In this document: piece after piece, positions 41,531 through 50,533 of the stretch
Layout of the letters: the number at the start of each line of letters is the position of its first letter
Position numbering within the stretch: position 1 is the first letter of the stretch
Assembly: GCA_035541455.1 (NCBI GenBank)
Contig: DATKNH010000085.1
Span: forward strand, 1-53,679
Length of the DNA: 53,679 nucleotides
Direction of reading: 5' to 3'
Source of the DNA: Syntrophorhabdales bacterium
GTDB taxonomy: Bacteria; Desulfobacterota; Syntrophorhabdia; Syntrophorhabdales; WCHB1-27
Position numbers and translations under genes: made by a program
Notes under the pieces: model-generated
Seen by the model: the letters and a program-made list of their open reading frames with translations, nothing else
Databases searched by the model: none
Told to the model about the DNA's origin: nothing

Positions 41531-43427
41531 ATTTCGTCTTTCCTGTCTGGTCAGTGTTGTATCCGCCGAACTCGCCGAGCCTGCGGCTGAACTCAGCTGA
41601 GGTTATCGCGTCCATGAGGACTGAAAATCTTTTGTCTTCCGAGAACTGCTTTGTAACGAGAAGATCATATTCCTCTTCCACAAGGGGAATGAAATCAAGA
41701 CCGAAAAGGTGCGCTATCGGGTAAATAGCAAGCCCTACATCGGCTATCTTGTTTTTTACCAGTATCCCGACCGCAGCATGGGTGAATTCTTCCCGGTTGT
41801 AGCCGCGAATGTCGTCTCTGCTTATACCCTGCTCAGCGAGCACACTATCGAGGAGTATCCTCGTGCCGGAGCCCACCTGCCTGTTGATAAAGCGGACATC
41901 ACTGCGGGCAAGATCTGTTACAGCCTTAATACCTTTCGGATTTCCCTTTGGCAGCACCAGACCCTGGATGCGTTTCGCCACGTTGATGAGAAGCGCAGGC
42001 CTGCTGCCCAGATATTTTTTCACCGCAGGTATATTATAGACCTTTTCTTTCTCGTCGAGTATATGCGTGGTGCACAAGTCGACCACTCCCTTCTGCAGTG
42101 CTATGATACCGCTCAGGGAGCCTATATGCGTGGAGAGCAGATCCATGGAAGGGTTGCTCTTCTTGATGATATCGCGCATCACGTCCAGGGAGAAATCATG
42201 GCTGCCCAGAATATGGAGCCTTCCCTTGAGGTCTGCTTTGTCCCTCAGTAATTCGCACAACACTTGCTCCTCTTCAAGATAGCCCTCTACGTTCTGGGGA
42301 ATCCTGACGAGCCCGTCCGCCTGCGCCATGGAGGTAAACAGGCTTGCACCACGCGCGAGCGGATAGGCGTAAAAAAGCCCGTGCTTGTCTATTAAGCTCA
42401 CCCGGACCACTTCTTCAACGCCGATGGCCGAAGGGAGCTTGTAGGGCGTTACGCAGGTAACGCTTTTCTTGGTGAGCGCTGCCGAGACCAGCTTCTCATA
42501 GAGAGGCTCGACAAAGGTCTTGAAGGCGAGAACCGTGGATACAGGGTAGCCTGGTATCCCGAACACCGGCTTTGCCTGTACCAGGCCGAAAAGCGTGGGC
42601 TTGCCCGGCATCATGGCCACGCCGTGGAACAAGACAGTGCCTAGCTCGCTGATCACGCTCTCAGTGAAATCTTCAGTGCCGGCGCTTGAGCCAGCATTTA
42701 CAAGAATTACGTCATACTCATGAGATGCTTTGTCAAGTATGTGGTGTAACTCACCTTTATTACGCGCTATTTCTGCTTTTGCAGTGTCGAAACCGAGCTC
42801 CTCGGCCAGGGCCTTGAGTGTGTAGGAGTTGAAATCGATCAGCTGCCCTTCTTTTAGCGAACCGATTGATTGCTTTGTCACATCGAAGAGTTCGTGGCCC
42901 GTGGGTATAATAAGCAGCTTCGGGCGCTTTTTGACGTGTACCTCCCGGATACCCGCACCTATCAGGAGACCCACGTCCATGACCCTGATGTGATAACCGG
43001 TCGGGAAAAGTGCATCTCCTTCGACGATATCTTCTCCTACCATCCGCACATGCTGCCAGAGAGAGACCGGTTTGCGGATCAGGATGCTGCTTCCCTTGTC
43101 TTCCACATCTTCGATCATGATCACTGCGTTGGCTGCCACAGGAACAGGGTCCCCGGTATTGACACGGGTGGCATCCCTGTCTTTCGCAAGCGTGACCGGA
43201 TTGGTGAGGTCAGCAGGCAGCGTTTTTTCGAAATCGACCGCGTAGCCGTCCATGGCGGAGCACGTGAAGGGAGGGTTCGAAATTCGAGCCAGGACCTGCC
43301 GGGACGTTATTCTCCCGATAGACCTCTCTGAGAGAACAGGCTCTTCTCCCGTTAACGGGCTGACTGCATCCAGCACCCGTCTCACTGCCTCCTCTTTGCG
43401 TAGCGTATCGAGATAGCGTTTAGTCAA
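41517..43427 (-). CDS. MoeA molybdopterin molybdenumtransferase fused to PBP-like domain
   Basis: A 636-residue two-part protein. Residues 1-400 are MoeA-like (PPFTCSAMDGYAVDF, NTGDPVPVAANAVIM, LVNAGSSAGTEDFTESVI, MMPGKPTLFGLVQAKPVFGIPGYP) and insert metal into adenylated molybdopterin. The rest (from about LKGRLHILGSHDFSLDVM, with VRFINRQVGSGTRILLD) is a PBP-like domain related to molybdate-binding proteins but without a signal peptide, so it would sense or channel oxyanion in the cytoplasm. It overlaps the upstream moeA by eight bases. One of the two MoeA proteins may favour tungstate; that is inference. Confidence 0.92.
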   Translation of the reverse strand: MTKRYLDTLRKEEAVRRVLDAVSPLTGEEPVLSERSIGRITSRQVLARISNPPFTCSAMDGYAVDFEKTLPADLTNPVTLAKDRDATRVNTGDPVPVAANAVIMIEDVEDKGSSILIRKPVSLWQHVRMVGEDIVEGDALFPTGYHIRVMDVGLLIGAGIREVHVKKRPKLLIIPTGHELFDVTKQSIGSLKEGQLIDFNSYTLKALAEELGFDTAKAEIARNKGELHHILDKASHEYDVILVNAGSSAGTEDFTESVISELGTVLFHGVAMMPGKPTLFGLVQAKPVFGIPGYPVSTVLAFKTFVEPLYEKLVSAALTKKSVTCVTPYKLPSAIGVEEVVRVSLIDKHGLFYAYPLARGASLFTSMAQADGLVRIPQNVEGYLEEEQVLCELLRDKADLKGRLHILGSHDFSLDVMRDIIKKSNPSMDLLSTHIGSLSGIIALQKGVVDLCTTHILDEKEKVYNIPAVKKYLGSRPALLINVAKRIQGLVLPKGNPKGIKAVTDLARSDVRFINRQVGSGTRILLDSVLAEQGISRDDIRGYNREEFTHAAVGILVKNKIADVGLAIYPIAHLFGLDFIPLVEEEYDLLVTKQFSEDKRFSVLMDAITSAEFSRRLGEFGGYNTDQTGKTKYVNG

Positions 43428-44640
43428 GGATATGGACCTCCACTTCTTCCCCGGTCTCCAGGCCTTCCCGGCCTTCGGGCACGATAACGTAGCCGTCTGC
43501 CTTTGCCAGCATGGAGATCACCGATGATTTTGCGTAGATCGGTGTTACGGTGTATGTGCCGTCCGTGTGGGAGAGATTGACACGCACGTACTCCTCGATG
43601 CCATATGAAGAGGGCACGTTGGTGTCAAGCTTTGCCCGGACTGTGCACCGTATGGTCTCTGCTTCTCCCCTGAGTCTTTTTACAATGGGGAGTACAAACC
43701 GGAGGAGAATCACGGAGCAGGAGACGGGGTGACCGGGGAGTCCAAAGACCGGCTTGCCCCAGAGAGTCCCGAAAATAGTGGGCTTGCCAGGCCTCACATT
43801 AATGCCGTGAAACAGAATCTTTCCTCCAAGACTTTCAATGGCGGCGGTGACAAAATCGCTCTGCCCTTTGGAACTGCCGCCAGAGAGCAGCAGAATGTCG
43901 CAGTCATTGGCCCGTTCAAGCTTGCTGGTTACGTCTTTAAGGGTGTCTTTGGCGATGCCGCCGAAGCGGACAGAGCAGCCCGCGCGATAGAGCAGGTTCG
44001 ATATTGTGTAGCGGTTAATATCCCTCACTTTCCCGGGAGAGGGAAGGGCCTCCACGGGAACCAGTTCATCTCCTGACGAGATGAGTCCTGCGAACGGCAG
44101 TTCGTAGACTTGGATCTTATCTATACCAAGAGCAGCGAGCACGCCAATGTCAAAAGCCGATATGCGCTTTCCGGGAAGCATAACCGTGTTCCCCTTCCGG
44201 ATATCCTCGCCCTGGAAGCAGATGTTTTCTCCCTTATGCACTGCCTTGGTTACCTCGAGGTCGTGGATTGTCTGGCGTGTCTGTTCCTGCATTACGACGC
44301 CGTCCGTGCCTTCAGGCAGCATGGCGCCTGTCGCAACGTAGACCGCCTCACCCGGACCCACGCGCAGGCCTGTTTCTTCTCCGACCCTTACTTCGCCCTT
44401 GGTCACCAGAAGGGCCGGCGTGGTTTCCTTAGCTCCATAGACGTCCTGGACCCGCAAGGCAAAACCGTCAACGAGAGACCTGACAAAGGGGGGGATGTCC
44501 TCCAGCGCAACTACATCCTGCGCAAGAATCCTCCCCAGGGCATTGTCGATACTGATATTCTCCCTTTTCCTCGCCGGAAGGGGAAACGTTTCGATAATCC
44601 CGAGCGCGTCGCCGGGGCTCACTGCAGTTAAAAATTCCAT
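43420..44640 (-). CDS. moeA: Molybdopterin molybdenumtransferase
   Basis: A 406-residue MoeA. PPFVRSLVDGFALRV, VATGAMLPEGTDGVVMQE, ILLLSGGSSKGQSDFVTAAI and NVRPGKPTIFGTLWGKPVFGLPGHP are the family blocks; the last domain ends EGLETGEEVEVHILD. It is first in the molybdenum operon, directly behind a near-consensus promoter, and overlaps the next moeA fusion gene by eight bases. Confidence 0.94.
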   Translation of the reverse strand: MEFLTAVSPGDALGIIETFPLPARKRENISIDNALGRILAQDVVALEDIPPFVRSLVDGFALRVQDVYGAKETTPALLVTKGEVRVGEETGLRVGPGEAVYVATGAMLPEGTDGVVMQEQTRQTIHDLEVTKAVHKGENICFQGEDIRKGNTVMLPGKRISAFDIGVLAALGIDKIQVYELPFAGLISSGDELVPVEALPSPGKVRDINRYTISNLLYRAGCSVRFGGIAKDTLKDVTSKLERANDCDILLLSGGSSKGQSDFVTAAIESLGGKILFHGINVRPGKPTIFGTLWGKPVFGLPGHPVSCSVILLRFVLPIVKRLRGEAETIRCTVRAKLDTNVPSSYGIEEYVRVNLSHTDGTYTVTPIYAKSSVISMLAKADGYVIVPEGREGLETGEEVEVHILD

Positions 44641-44680
44641 GTGGTAATGACACCGAAAATGGTAGGTTAATCGCTAGAAA

Positions 44681-44709
44681 AATATACCAATTATGGAGGA
44701 AATTGTCAA
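44681..44709 (-). promoter_or_regulatory. Near-consensus sigma-70 promoter of the molybdenum operon
   Basis: On the minus strand TTGACA (44709-44704) is followed after exactly 17 bases by TATATT (44686-44681). The moeA start lies about 40 bases downstream, leaving a leader too short for a molybdenum-cofactor riboswitch. Confidence 0.75.
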
Positions 44710-45016
44710 TCAGGACAAGCGTGCGGAACTGGTTCGGATGCTGGCGAAACTGCCGTTTCAGTTATCTTCATTTCGGCATGATATGTTTTGATCAGAATCA
44801 TGGCTGGTGAATAACGAGCATCATACACCGTGATTATGCGTTAGCAACCGTATAATTTCTTTATCATTCATACTATATCATGTTATATCTACGAAACCTT
44901 TGATGTTAAGTATGCGTTTATGTTGCCACGGTGATCCTCCAGAGCTCATGTGGAGGAAGAAGGCTGTCCCCCGGTTGAATTCGGGAGGGCTTCTGTTCTA
45001 CTCTTAGAGGAAGCAT
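44710..45016 (+). promoter_or_regulatory. Gene-free region with two adjacent hairpins before PBP gene
   Basis: No gene is seen. An AT-rich part includes a perfect TATAAT at 44851-44856, without a good -35. Then follow two possible RNA hairpins: TCCTCCA (44935-44941) pairing with TGGAGGA (44951-44957), and GAAG (44959-44962) with CTTC (44990-44993) enclosing CCCG/CGGG. I do not recognise a riboswitch class. The arrangement suggests a structured leader for the genes that follow. Confidence 0.4.
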
Positions 45017-45082
45017 ATGGGCGAAATCAATACATCTTATAGCGTTTTTTCGGGCCGGAAGCACATGGGGTCAGGTCTTTGA
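45017..45082 (+). CDS. Possible 21-residue upstream peptide coupled to the PBP gene
   Basis: ATG at 45017 follows GAGGAAG at three bases and opens a 21-codon frame (MGEINTSYSVFSG...) whose TGA overlaps the TTG start of the PBP gene (TTGA). It could be a leader peptide coupling translation. Its last part contains TGGGGTCAGGTCTT, which I recall as a sequence often linked to REP-type palindromes in related bacteria, so the frame may be accidental. Confidence 0.3.
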   Translation: MGEINTSYSVFSGRKHMGSGL

Positions 45083-47244
45083 AAAAGAGACGCCAGCATT
45101 TTCTCGTCGCCCTGATACTTGTTTCATTTTTGCTTCTTGGTCTCGGGCTGTGTGTTTTTCTGGTCACCGAAGTCCCTTCTGTGGTGGCTTTGAAGAATCT
45201 CACCAACAAACCCACGAGTTCGATTTACGGCGCACACGACGAGCTTGTTTACGTGATAGTGCCTGACAATCGTGTTTTTGTTCCGTACGACAAGATTCCC
45301 CGATACGTGAGAGACGCATTCCTGGCTGCAGAGGATGCAGAATTTTTTAAGCATGGCGCAGTCAGCCCTCTGAGTATAGCAAGGGCGCTTTTCAAGAATG
45401 TAGTGCACGGCAGGGTTGTGCAGGGCGGGAGCACCATAACTCAGCAGGTTGTTAAATCGCTCATCCTCGGGCCGGAGCGCAGCATGCTTCGGAAAGTCAG
45501 GGAAGGAATACTTGCGTACCGTCTTGAACGAAACCTCACAAAACATGAAATACTCAATTTATACCTGAATAACATCTACATGGGGCAGGGGGTTTACGGT
45601 GTCGAGGCGGCGTCACAGGTCTACTTTGGCAAGCACATCTGGCAGATTTCCAGGGCAGAAGCCGCACTGCTTGCAGGTCTGGTTCAGAGCCCGGCTCGTT
45701 ACACACCCAAGAACCACCCCGGACTCGCGCGACTAAGGCAGGAGTATGTGATAGATCAGATGGAGAAAAAAGATTTTGTGAGCAAAAAAACGGCAATGTC
45801 AATGCTTAATGAAAAGATCTATATACGGGAAGATGACGGAGTTTTTGCAGACAGCTACTTCAAGAACACGGTGATGCGTTCGGTGGAGGAGAAGTTCGGT
45901 AAAGGTGTTTTTAACCGAAGGCAGCTCAAGGTTTACGCCACCGTGGACGGCTCTTTGCAAAAACAGGCCGAAGAATCCATCAAGAGGGGTCTCGCTAACT
46001 ATGATCAGCGCAAAGGCGCGCCCGTTGTGGTCGCGCGGCTTGAAAAGAAGCGCTGGGAGAGCTTCGGGACCGGCCAGGAGAAGGATATACACTTTGAGGG
46101 ACTCAAAGCGGGTAAGTCTTACACCGTGCTCATTACCGAGAAGATGGCCGACGGTTACGCAGTCGTGCTGGGAAAACAGAAGGGTCTGCTCAAGGCGTCG
46201 GACGCTGTTTTTCGTCCGGGTGACGTGGTGAGAGGAACCTACAGGGGGCTGGACAAAAAGAAGCTCCTGCAATTTGTCCCCTTAAAATCGTCGGGGGCAG
46301 AGGGGGCTCTGCTCTGCATGGATGTAAATACGGGCTACGTTCTGGCGCTGGTGGGAGGAAGAAGCGCGGAGAAGAGCCCTTATAACCGGGCGATACAGGC
46401 GAAAGTGCAGCCGGGAAGCGCCTTCAAGCCTTTCATTTACCTCGCTGCCCTGGAGAAAGGCTATTCCCCTGACTCGACTATACTCGATGAGCCGAAGGCA
46501 TACGCCGGCGCCGAAGGGAAGGCATGGACACCCCGGAACTATGATAATGTGTACATGGGCCCAATCAGCCTCAAGGATGCCATTGCCTACTCGAAGAATG
46601 CGGCAACCGTACGGCTCCTGGAAGACGTCGGCATCGACTCGGTCCGCCGCGCAATGGAAAGCCTAGGTATTTCCGCAGACATAGAGAGTGATCTCTCCAT
46701 AGCCCTCGGCACGTCGAATGTTACCCTCATGGACCTCGTGAAGGGTTTTTCGGCGTTCGCCAACGGTGGCTTCCGAGTACAGCCTCTTTTCATCCGGAGA
46801 ATAGAAGATGAAAAAGGGACGATCCTCGAGAGCAATGAGCCGAACAAAAGCCGCGCAATCTCGCCCGAGATAGCGTATCAGATGAATATGCTCTTGAAGG
46901 GCGTGACAACGTACGGCACTGCAAAAGAGGCGAGCCGGCTCGGGTACCCGGTTGCAGGCAAGACAGGCACCACCAGCAGTTTCTACGACGCGTTGTTTGT
47001 TGGGTATTCGCCTTTTATATGCACGGGAGTATGGGTCGGATTCGACACGAGGACCTCTCTTGGCAAGGCAGAGAGCGGCGGCAGGGTCTCCCTGCCTGTC
47101 TGGATGAATTTCATGGCGGGGGCGCTTCGGCGCTACCCGCCTGACGATTTTACAGCGCCTCCTCCGCCTGTACCAGCTGTACCCGTGCCAGGTGTGCCCG
47201 CAGAACCCGAGAACCCTATGCAGCCAGGTAGCCGGTGGTTTTGA
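45079..47244 (+). CDS. Class A penicillin-binding protein with OB-like insert
   Basis: A 721-residue bifunctional peptidoglycan synthase. A membrane anchor (residues about 8-28) is followed by GT51 with AAEDAEFFKHGAVSP, QGGSTITQQVVKSLIL and LNLYLNNIYMGQGVYGVEAA. An insert (about 290-390) with LKAGKSYTVLITEKMADGYA resembles the OB-like domain of PBP1A. The transpeptidase has PGSAFKPFIYLAALEKG (SxxK), YSKNAAT (SxN) and VAGKTGTTSSFYDALFVG. The tail is Pro-rich. TTG at 45079 is the only plausible start. It is a paralogue of the PBP at 17101, larger by the insert. Confidence 0.92.
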   Translation: MKKRRQHFLVALILVSFLLLGLGLCVFLVTEVPSVVALKNLTNKPTSSIYGAHDELVYVIVPDNRVFVPYDKIPRYVRDAFLAAEDAEFFKHGAVSPLSIARALFKNVVHGRVVQGGSTITQQVVKSLILGPERSMLRKVREGILAYRLERNLTKHEILNLYLNNIYMGQGVYGVEAASQVYFGKHIWQISRAEAALLAGLVQSPARYTPKNHPGLARLRQEYVIDQMEKKDFVSKKTAMSMLNEKIYIREDDGVFADSYFKNTVMRSVEEKFGKGVFNRRQLKVYATVDGSLQKQAEESIKRGLANYDQRKGAPVVVARLEKKRWESFGTGQEKDIHFEGLKAGKSYTVLITEKMADGYAVVLGKQKGLLKASDAVFRPGDVVRGTYRGLDKKKLLQFVPLKSSGAEGALLCMDVNTGYVLALVGGRSAEKSPYNRAIQAKVQPGSAFKPFIYLAALEKGYSPDSTILDEPKAYAGAEGKAWTPRNYDNVYMGPISLKDAIAYSKNAATVRLLEDVGIDSVRRAMESLGISADIESDLSIALGTSNVTLMDLVKGFSAFANGGFRVQPLFIRRIEDEKGTILESNEPNKSRAISPEIAYQMNMLLKGVTTYGTAKEASRLGYPVAGKTGTTSSFYDALFVGYSPFICTGVWVGFDTRTSLGKAESGGRVSLPVWMNFMAGALRRYPPDDFTAPPPPVPAVPVPGVPAEPENPMQPGSRWF

Positions 47245-47386
47245 TGCACGCATTTTGGATCTGCGGTCTTGACCCCTCGACCAAAGCGGTTTAACTTATA
47301 ATAAGTTTCTTCGGTCTTCAAGCGGAGAAGATATATTTCGTGTGGTTCAGCGCCAAGGCTGGAGGCGGTTCTTTGTTGAGAGTGTT

Positions 47387-47680
47387 GTGAAGGTTTACCT
47401 GGTAACGTACAATGCCGATCAGAATGATGCCGTGCTCTCAGCTTTCGAAAAAGCGCAGATTGATCTCTACCCTCTCCCGGAGAAGAACAAGGGACGCGGC
47501 CGTACTACTCGCGGCGGTCAGCATGACAAGCAGGTGTGGACGGGAACTAAGGCCATGGTAGCCCTTGCGGTAGGCCAGGAAAAGGAGAGCAGCCTTTTTA
47601 AAGCTCTTCAGGAGATCAACAAAAATTATAAAGAGGCCCAGATCAGGGCTTTCGCGTTCGAGGCGGAGGAACTCTTGTGA
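47387..47680 (+). CDS. PII-like small signalling protein
   Basis: A 97-residue protein resembling PII-like proteins: VKVYLVTYNADQNDAVLSAF is the first beta-alpha unit, a Gly/Arg-rich stretch ending QVWTGTKAMVALAV sits where the ligand-binding T-loop and next strand lie, and the chain ends with AFAFEAEELL. Such trimers sense nucleotides or other small metabolites and control transporters or enzymes. GTG at 47387 is used because it begins the first strand. It lies just before the nuo genes, with a promoter between, so a link to them is possible but unproven. Confidence 0.55.
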   Translation: MKVYLVTYNADQNDAVLSAFEKAQIDLYPLPEKNKGRGRTTRGGQHDKQVWTGTKAMVALAVGQEKESSLFKALQEINKNYKEAQIRAFAFEAEELL

Positions 47681-47725
47681 TTTTATTGATTTTATTCTTT
47701 GAGTGAACGGAATTGCATTTTGTTC

Positions 47726-47756
47726 TTGACATAAATTGACATAATTAGTTTAGTAT
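47726..47756 (+). promoter_or_regulatory. Candidate promoter of the nuo operon
   Basis: Two tandem TTGACATAA units (TTGACA at 47726-47731 and 47736-47741) precede the nuoA start by 70-85 bases. From the first, TTAGTA at 47750 (spacer 18) or TAGTAT at 47751 (spacer 19) could be the -10. The duplicated hexamer is clear; the exact -10 is not. Confidence 0.4.
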
Positions 47757-47810
47757 TGGTTATCCTCCACTCATTGAAATTTGTTGTGATCGGATAACAG
47801 ACAGGCAATC

Positions 47811-48164
47811 ATGCTTGAATATGTTTCAATCCTCATAATGATGCTTTTTGCCGGTTTCATTGCGGCCTTTATGGTGGGGGCTTCTTACATAATTGGGCCC
47901 CGAAGAGCCAGGAAGGTTAAGGCGGCTCCTTACGAGTGCGGCATGACAACCTCCGGACCCACGCGCCGCAGGATGACGATCAGGTATTACATAGTCGCCA
48001 TGCTCTTTCTGGTGTTCGATCTGGAGATTCTGTTTCTGTATCCATGGGCTGTTATTACGCGGAGATTGGGGCTGTTCGGCTTTGGTGAAATGCTTATTTT
48101 CGTTATCATACTTTTCATCGGCTATCTTTACGTTTGGAAGAGAGGGGCGTTGGAATGGGAGTAA
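47811..48164 (+). CDS. nuoA: NADH-quinone oxidoreductase subunit A
   Basis: A 117-residue membrane protein with three helices, the small proton-pumping-arm subunit of complex [23 protein letters not shown] contains the conserved loop with Glu-Cys-Gly, and [16 protein letters not shown] is the signature of its second helix. It opens the nuo gene set and overlaps nuoB by 10 bases. Confidence 0.96.
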   Translation: MLEYVSILIMMLFAGFIAAFMVGASYIIGPRRARKVKAAPYECGMTTSGPTRRRMTIRYYIVAMLFLVFDLEILFLYPWAVITRRLGLFGFGEMLIFVIILFIGYLYVWKRGALEWE

Positions 48165-48658
48165 CCGAGGTGAACAAGAACGTGGTCGTCACAACTGTCG
48201 ACTACTTTGTAAACTGGGCACGTAAGAACTCTGTGTGGCCCGTCACCTTTGGTCTTGCTTGCTGTGCCCTTGAGATGATGGTTGCCAGTTCTGCCACCTA
48301 TGATATTGCCAGATTTGGTGCCGAGGTCTTCAGACCCTCTCCGCGCCAGTCAGACCTGATGATTGTGGCAGGCACGGTGACTAAAAAAATGGCGCCCATA
48401 CTGAAGCGGATCTATGAGCAGATGCCTGAACCAAAGTGGGTGATCGCGCTCGGCTCCTGTGCAACTTGCGGCGGGATTTTCAGAACGTATAGCGTTGTGC
48501 AGGGAGTGGACCAGATCGTCCCTGTGGATGTATATGTGCCGGGCTGTCCACCGCGGCCGGAAAGCCTTTTGGCAGGACTGATCAAGCTTCAGGAAAAGAT
48601 TCAAAAAGAGACCATACTGGAAAGAGAACTGATTTCGCTGCCCAAAATGAGAGGTTGA
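48155..48658 (+). CDS. nuoB: NADH-quinone oxidoreductase subunit B
   Basis: A 167-residue subunit carrying cluster N2, which passes electrons to quinone. [11 protein letters not shown] (Cys-Cys), [10 protein letters not shown] and [13 protein letters not shown] supply the four cluster cysteines. ATG at 48155 has GAGAGGGG upstream; an earlier in-frame start lies deeper in nuoA. A 37-base gap leads to nuoC. Confidence 0.96.
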   Translation: MGVTEVNKNVVVTTVDYFVNWARKNSVWPVTFGLACCALEMMVASSATYDIARFGAEVFRPSPRQSDLMIVAGTVTKKMAPILKRIYEQMPEPKWVIALGSCATCGGIFRTYSVVQGVDQIVPVDVYVPGCPPRPESLLAGLIKLQEKIQKETILERELISLPKMRG

Positions 48659-48695
48659 TAGGGTTTGTGGAATATGGTGAAGGGTAGAGTATAGA

Positions 48696-49214
48696 ATGGC
48701 AGATGAAACTAAAGATGTTCGAAAAGTAACGGGGAAGCTGATTCGACAGTTCGGCGACAGGATCGTCACCGTTGAAGAACGGACCGGCAGTGCTATCCCC
48801 AGTGTCATAGTCGATAAGACGAAGATTCTGGAAGTGCTTTTTTTCCTCAAGACAGATCCCGAGTGCGCCTTCGATATGCTGACGGACCTTTTTGGCGTGG
48901 ACAACAATAAAGAGAAACCACGTTTCGAGCTGATCTATTTTCTTAACTCGATCAAGCATAGGTACAGACTGGCGGTAAAAGTGGGCCTGGAAGACGGCGA
49001 GACGGTTCCCACTGCGTCAGGCATCTGGAAGGCGGCGGAGTGGTTCGAGCGAGAGATCTACGATATGTTCGGTATCCGTTTCGAGGGCCATCCGGACCTG
49101 AGGCGGATTCTTCTTGACGATGAGTTTGAGGGACATCCGCTGAGGAAGGATTACCCCTTGGAAGGCCCTGACTTCGACAAACCCTTCAATGTGGAATTGG
49201 GTGAGGAGAAATAG
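48696..49214 (+). CDS. nuoC: NADH-quinone oxidoreductase subunit C
   Basis: A 172-residue peripheral-arm subunit. FDMLTDLFGVDNN, VPTASGIWKAAEWFEREIYDMFGI and LRRILLDDEFEGHPLRKDYPLEG are the family signature. It ends FNVELGEEK; the same DNA (AATGTGGAATTGGG) recurs 143 bases later at the start of the nuoD frame, so this end has taken part in a duplication with the intergenic repeat. Confidence 0.95.
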   Translation: MADETKDVRKVTGKLIRQFGDRIVTVEERTGSAIPSVIVDKTKILEVLFFLKTDPECAFDMLTDLFGVDNNKEKPRFELIYFLNSIKHRYRLAVKVGLEDGETVPTASGIWKAAEWFEREIYDMFGIRFEGHPDLRRILLDDEFEGHPLRKDYPLEGPDFDKPFNVELGEEK

Positions 49215-49344
49215 TTTGCCGAACCCCAGCGAGCACGGCGACCGGGTACCCGCAGCCGCGGAGCGGTTGGAGGGTGGAGGGGAGGCTCCATGTGGCTTTG
49301 CCACTGGAGGGGGCGACGTGAGCCCCATTGAATGTGGAATTGGG
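49188..49344 (+). repeat. Intergenic hairpin repeat, copy 2, flanked by 14-base direct repeats
   Basis: AATGTGGAATTGGG occurs at 49188-49201 (end of nuoC) and 49331-49344 (head of nuoD). Between them, 49229-49324 matches the element at 12831-12905 in order (AGCGAGCACGGC, CCGGGTACCCGC, CTTTGCCACTGGAGG, CGACGTGAG). CTCCA-tg-TGGC-ttt-GCCA-c-TGGAG forms a good hairpin. Both copies sit between a stop codon and the next start inside an operon. Confidence 0.65.
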
Positions 49345-49357
49345 GGGACAAGTAGAC

Positions 49358-50530
49358 TTGGCTGAGACCAGGTTCATGACTATTAACATGGGACCGCAGC
49401 ACCCTGCAACACACGGGGTGCTGAGGATGGTACTGGAACTGGACGGCGAGATAGTCAAAAAGTCTGTGCCTTTCATCGGGTATCTGCACCGGGGCGTGGA
49501 GAAGCTTGCGGAGGCCAGGACGTACCATCAGGCACTGACCCTCACCGACAGGCTCGACTACACGAACGGGCTTTCCAACAACCTGGCTTACTGCCTCGCA
49601 TGCGAGAAGCTCATTGGACTGGAAATACCAAAGCGGGCCCAGTACCTGAGGGTCATTCTTTGCGAGCTGCAGAGACTCGCAGCGCATCTATTGTGGCTTG
49701 CGACACACGCTCTGGATATCGGTGCCATGACCGTTCTCTTCTATGCATTCAGGGAAAGAGAGACGATCCTGACCATCGTGGAGAACGTGACCGGAGCACG
49801 TCTCACGCCCAGCTATATCAGGATAGGCGGTCTGGCTCAAGATGTCCCGCCTGAGTTTGAGGGTATGGTAAAAGCCTTTATCGAGGAATTTCCCAAGAGA
49901 ATAGATGAATATGAGACGCTGCTTACCGAGAATATTATCTGGAAAAAAAGGACGCAGAACATCTCACCTCTCTCGGCTGAAGACGCCATAAACTACGGCG
50001 TCACCGGGCCTGTGCTCCGGGCCAGCGGCGTCAATTACGATGTGCGCAAAGCGTACCCGTATTCGTCGTACGATGAGTTCGATTTTATAGTGCCCCTCGG
50101 CGCGAAGGGTGACGTATACGACCGGTACGTGGTGAGATTACAGGAGATGAGACAATCGGTGAGGATCATCACGCAAGGCCTGGAGAAGCTTCCAGCCGGC
50201 TCTGTAAAAGCTGACGCGCTAGGCATTGTGGGTCCGGAAAAGGAAGACGTACAGAAGGACATGGCGGCGCTCATCCGCCATTTCAAAATTATGGAAGAAG
50301 GATTCAAGCCGCCTGCAGGTGAGGCGTACGGCGCTGTCGAGTCTCCAAAAGGCGAGCTCGGATTTTACCTGGTGAGCGACGGCTCCAATAAGCCCTTCCG
50401 CATGAGGATCAGACCGCCCTCATTTCTCAACCTCGGGGCGGTGCCCAAGATGATCGAGGGGCAGATGGTAGCTGACGTGGTCGCTGCCATCGGAAGCGTT
50501 GACATCGTTCTCGGCGAAATCGACAGGTGA
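49358..50530 (+). CDS. nuoD: NADH-quinone oxidoreductase subunit D
   Basis: A 390-residue subunit related to the hydrogenase large subunit that forms the quinone site with NuoB. MTINMGPQHPATHGVLRMVLELDGE, IGYLHRGVEKLAE, RLDYTNGLSNN and the final IVLGEIDR are diagnostic. The start is uncertain: TTG at 49358 (with GGGGGG about 10 bases upstream) is preferred; TTG at 49328 adds the duplicated NVELG stretch, and ATG at 49376 begins directly at the conserved block. It is followed after three bases by the NuoF-GltD fusion. Confidence 0.95.
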   Translation: MAETRFMTINMGPQHPATHGVLRMVLELDGEIVKKSVPFIGYLHRGVEKLAEARTYHQALTLTDRLDYTNGLSNNLAYCLACEKLIGLEIPKRAQYLRVILCELQRLAAHLLWLATHALDIGAMTVLFYAFRERETILTIVENVTGARLTPSYIRIGGLAQDVPPEFEGMVKAFIEEFPKRIDEYETLLTENIIWKKRTQNISPLSAEDAINYGVTGPVLRASGVNYDVRKAYPYSSYDEFDFIVPLGAKGDVYDRYVVRLQEMRQSVRIITQGLEKLPAGSVKADALGIVGPEKEDVQKDMAALIRHFKIMEEGFKPPAGEAYGAVESPKGELGFYLVSDGSNKPFRMRIRPPSFLNLGAVPKMIEGQMVADVVAAIGSVDIVLGEIDR

Positions 50531-50533
50531 TAC

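Noticed and set aside
44935-44993. Molybdenum-cofactor riboswitch
   Set aside because: The hairpins are on the plus strand, while the molybdenum operon reads minus from a promoter at 44681-44709 with a leader too short to hold one.
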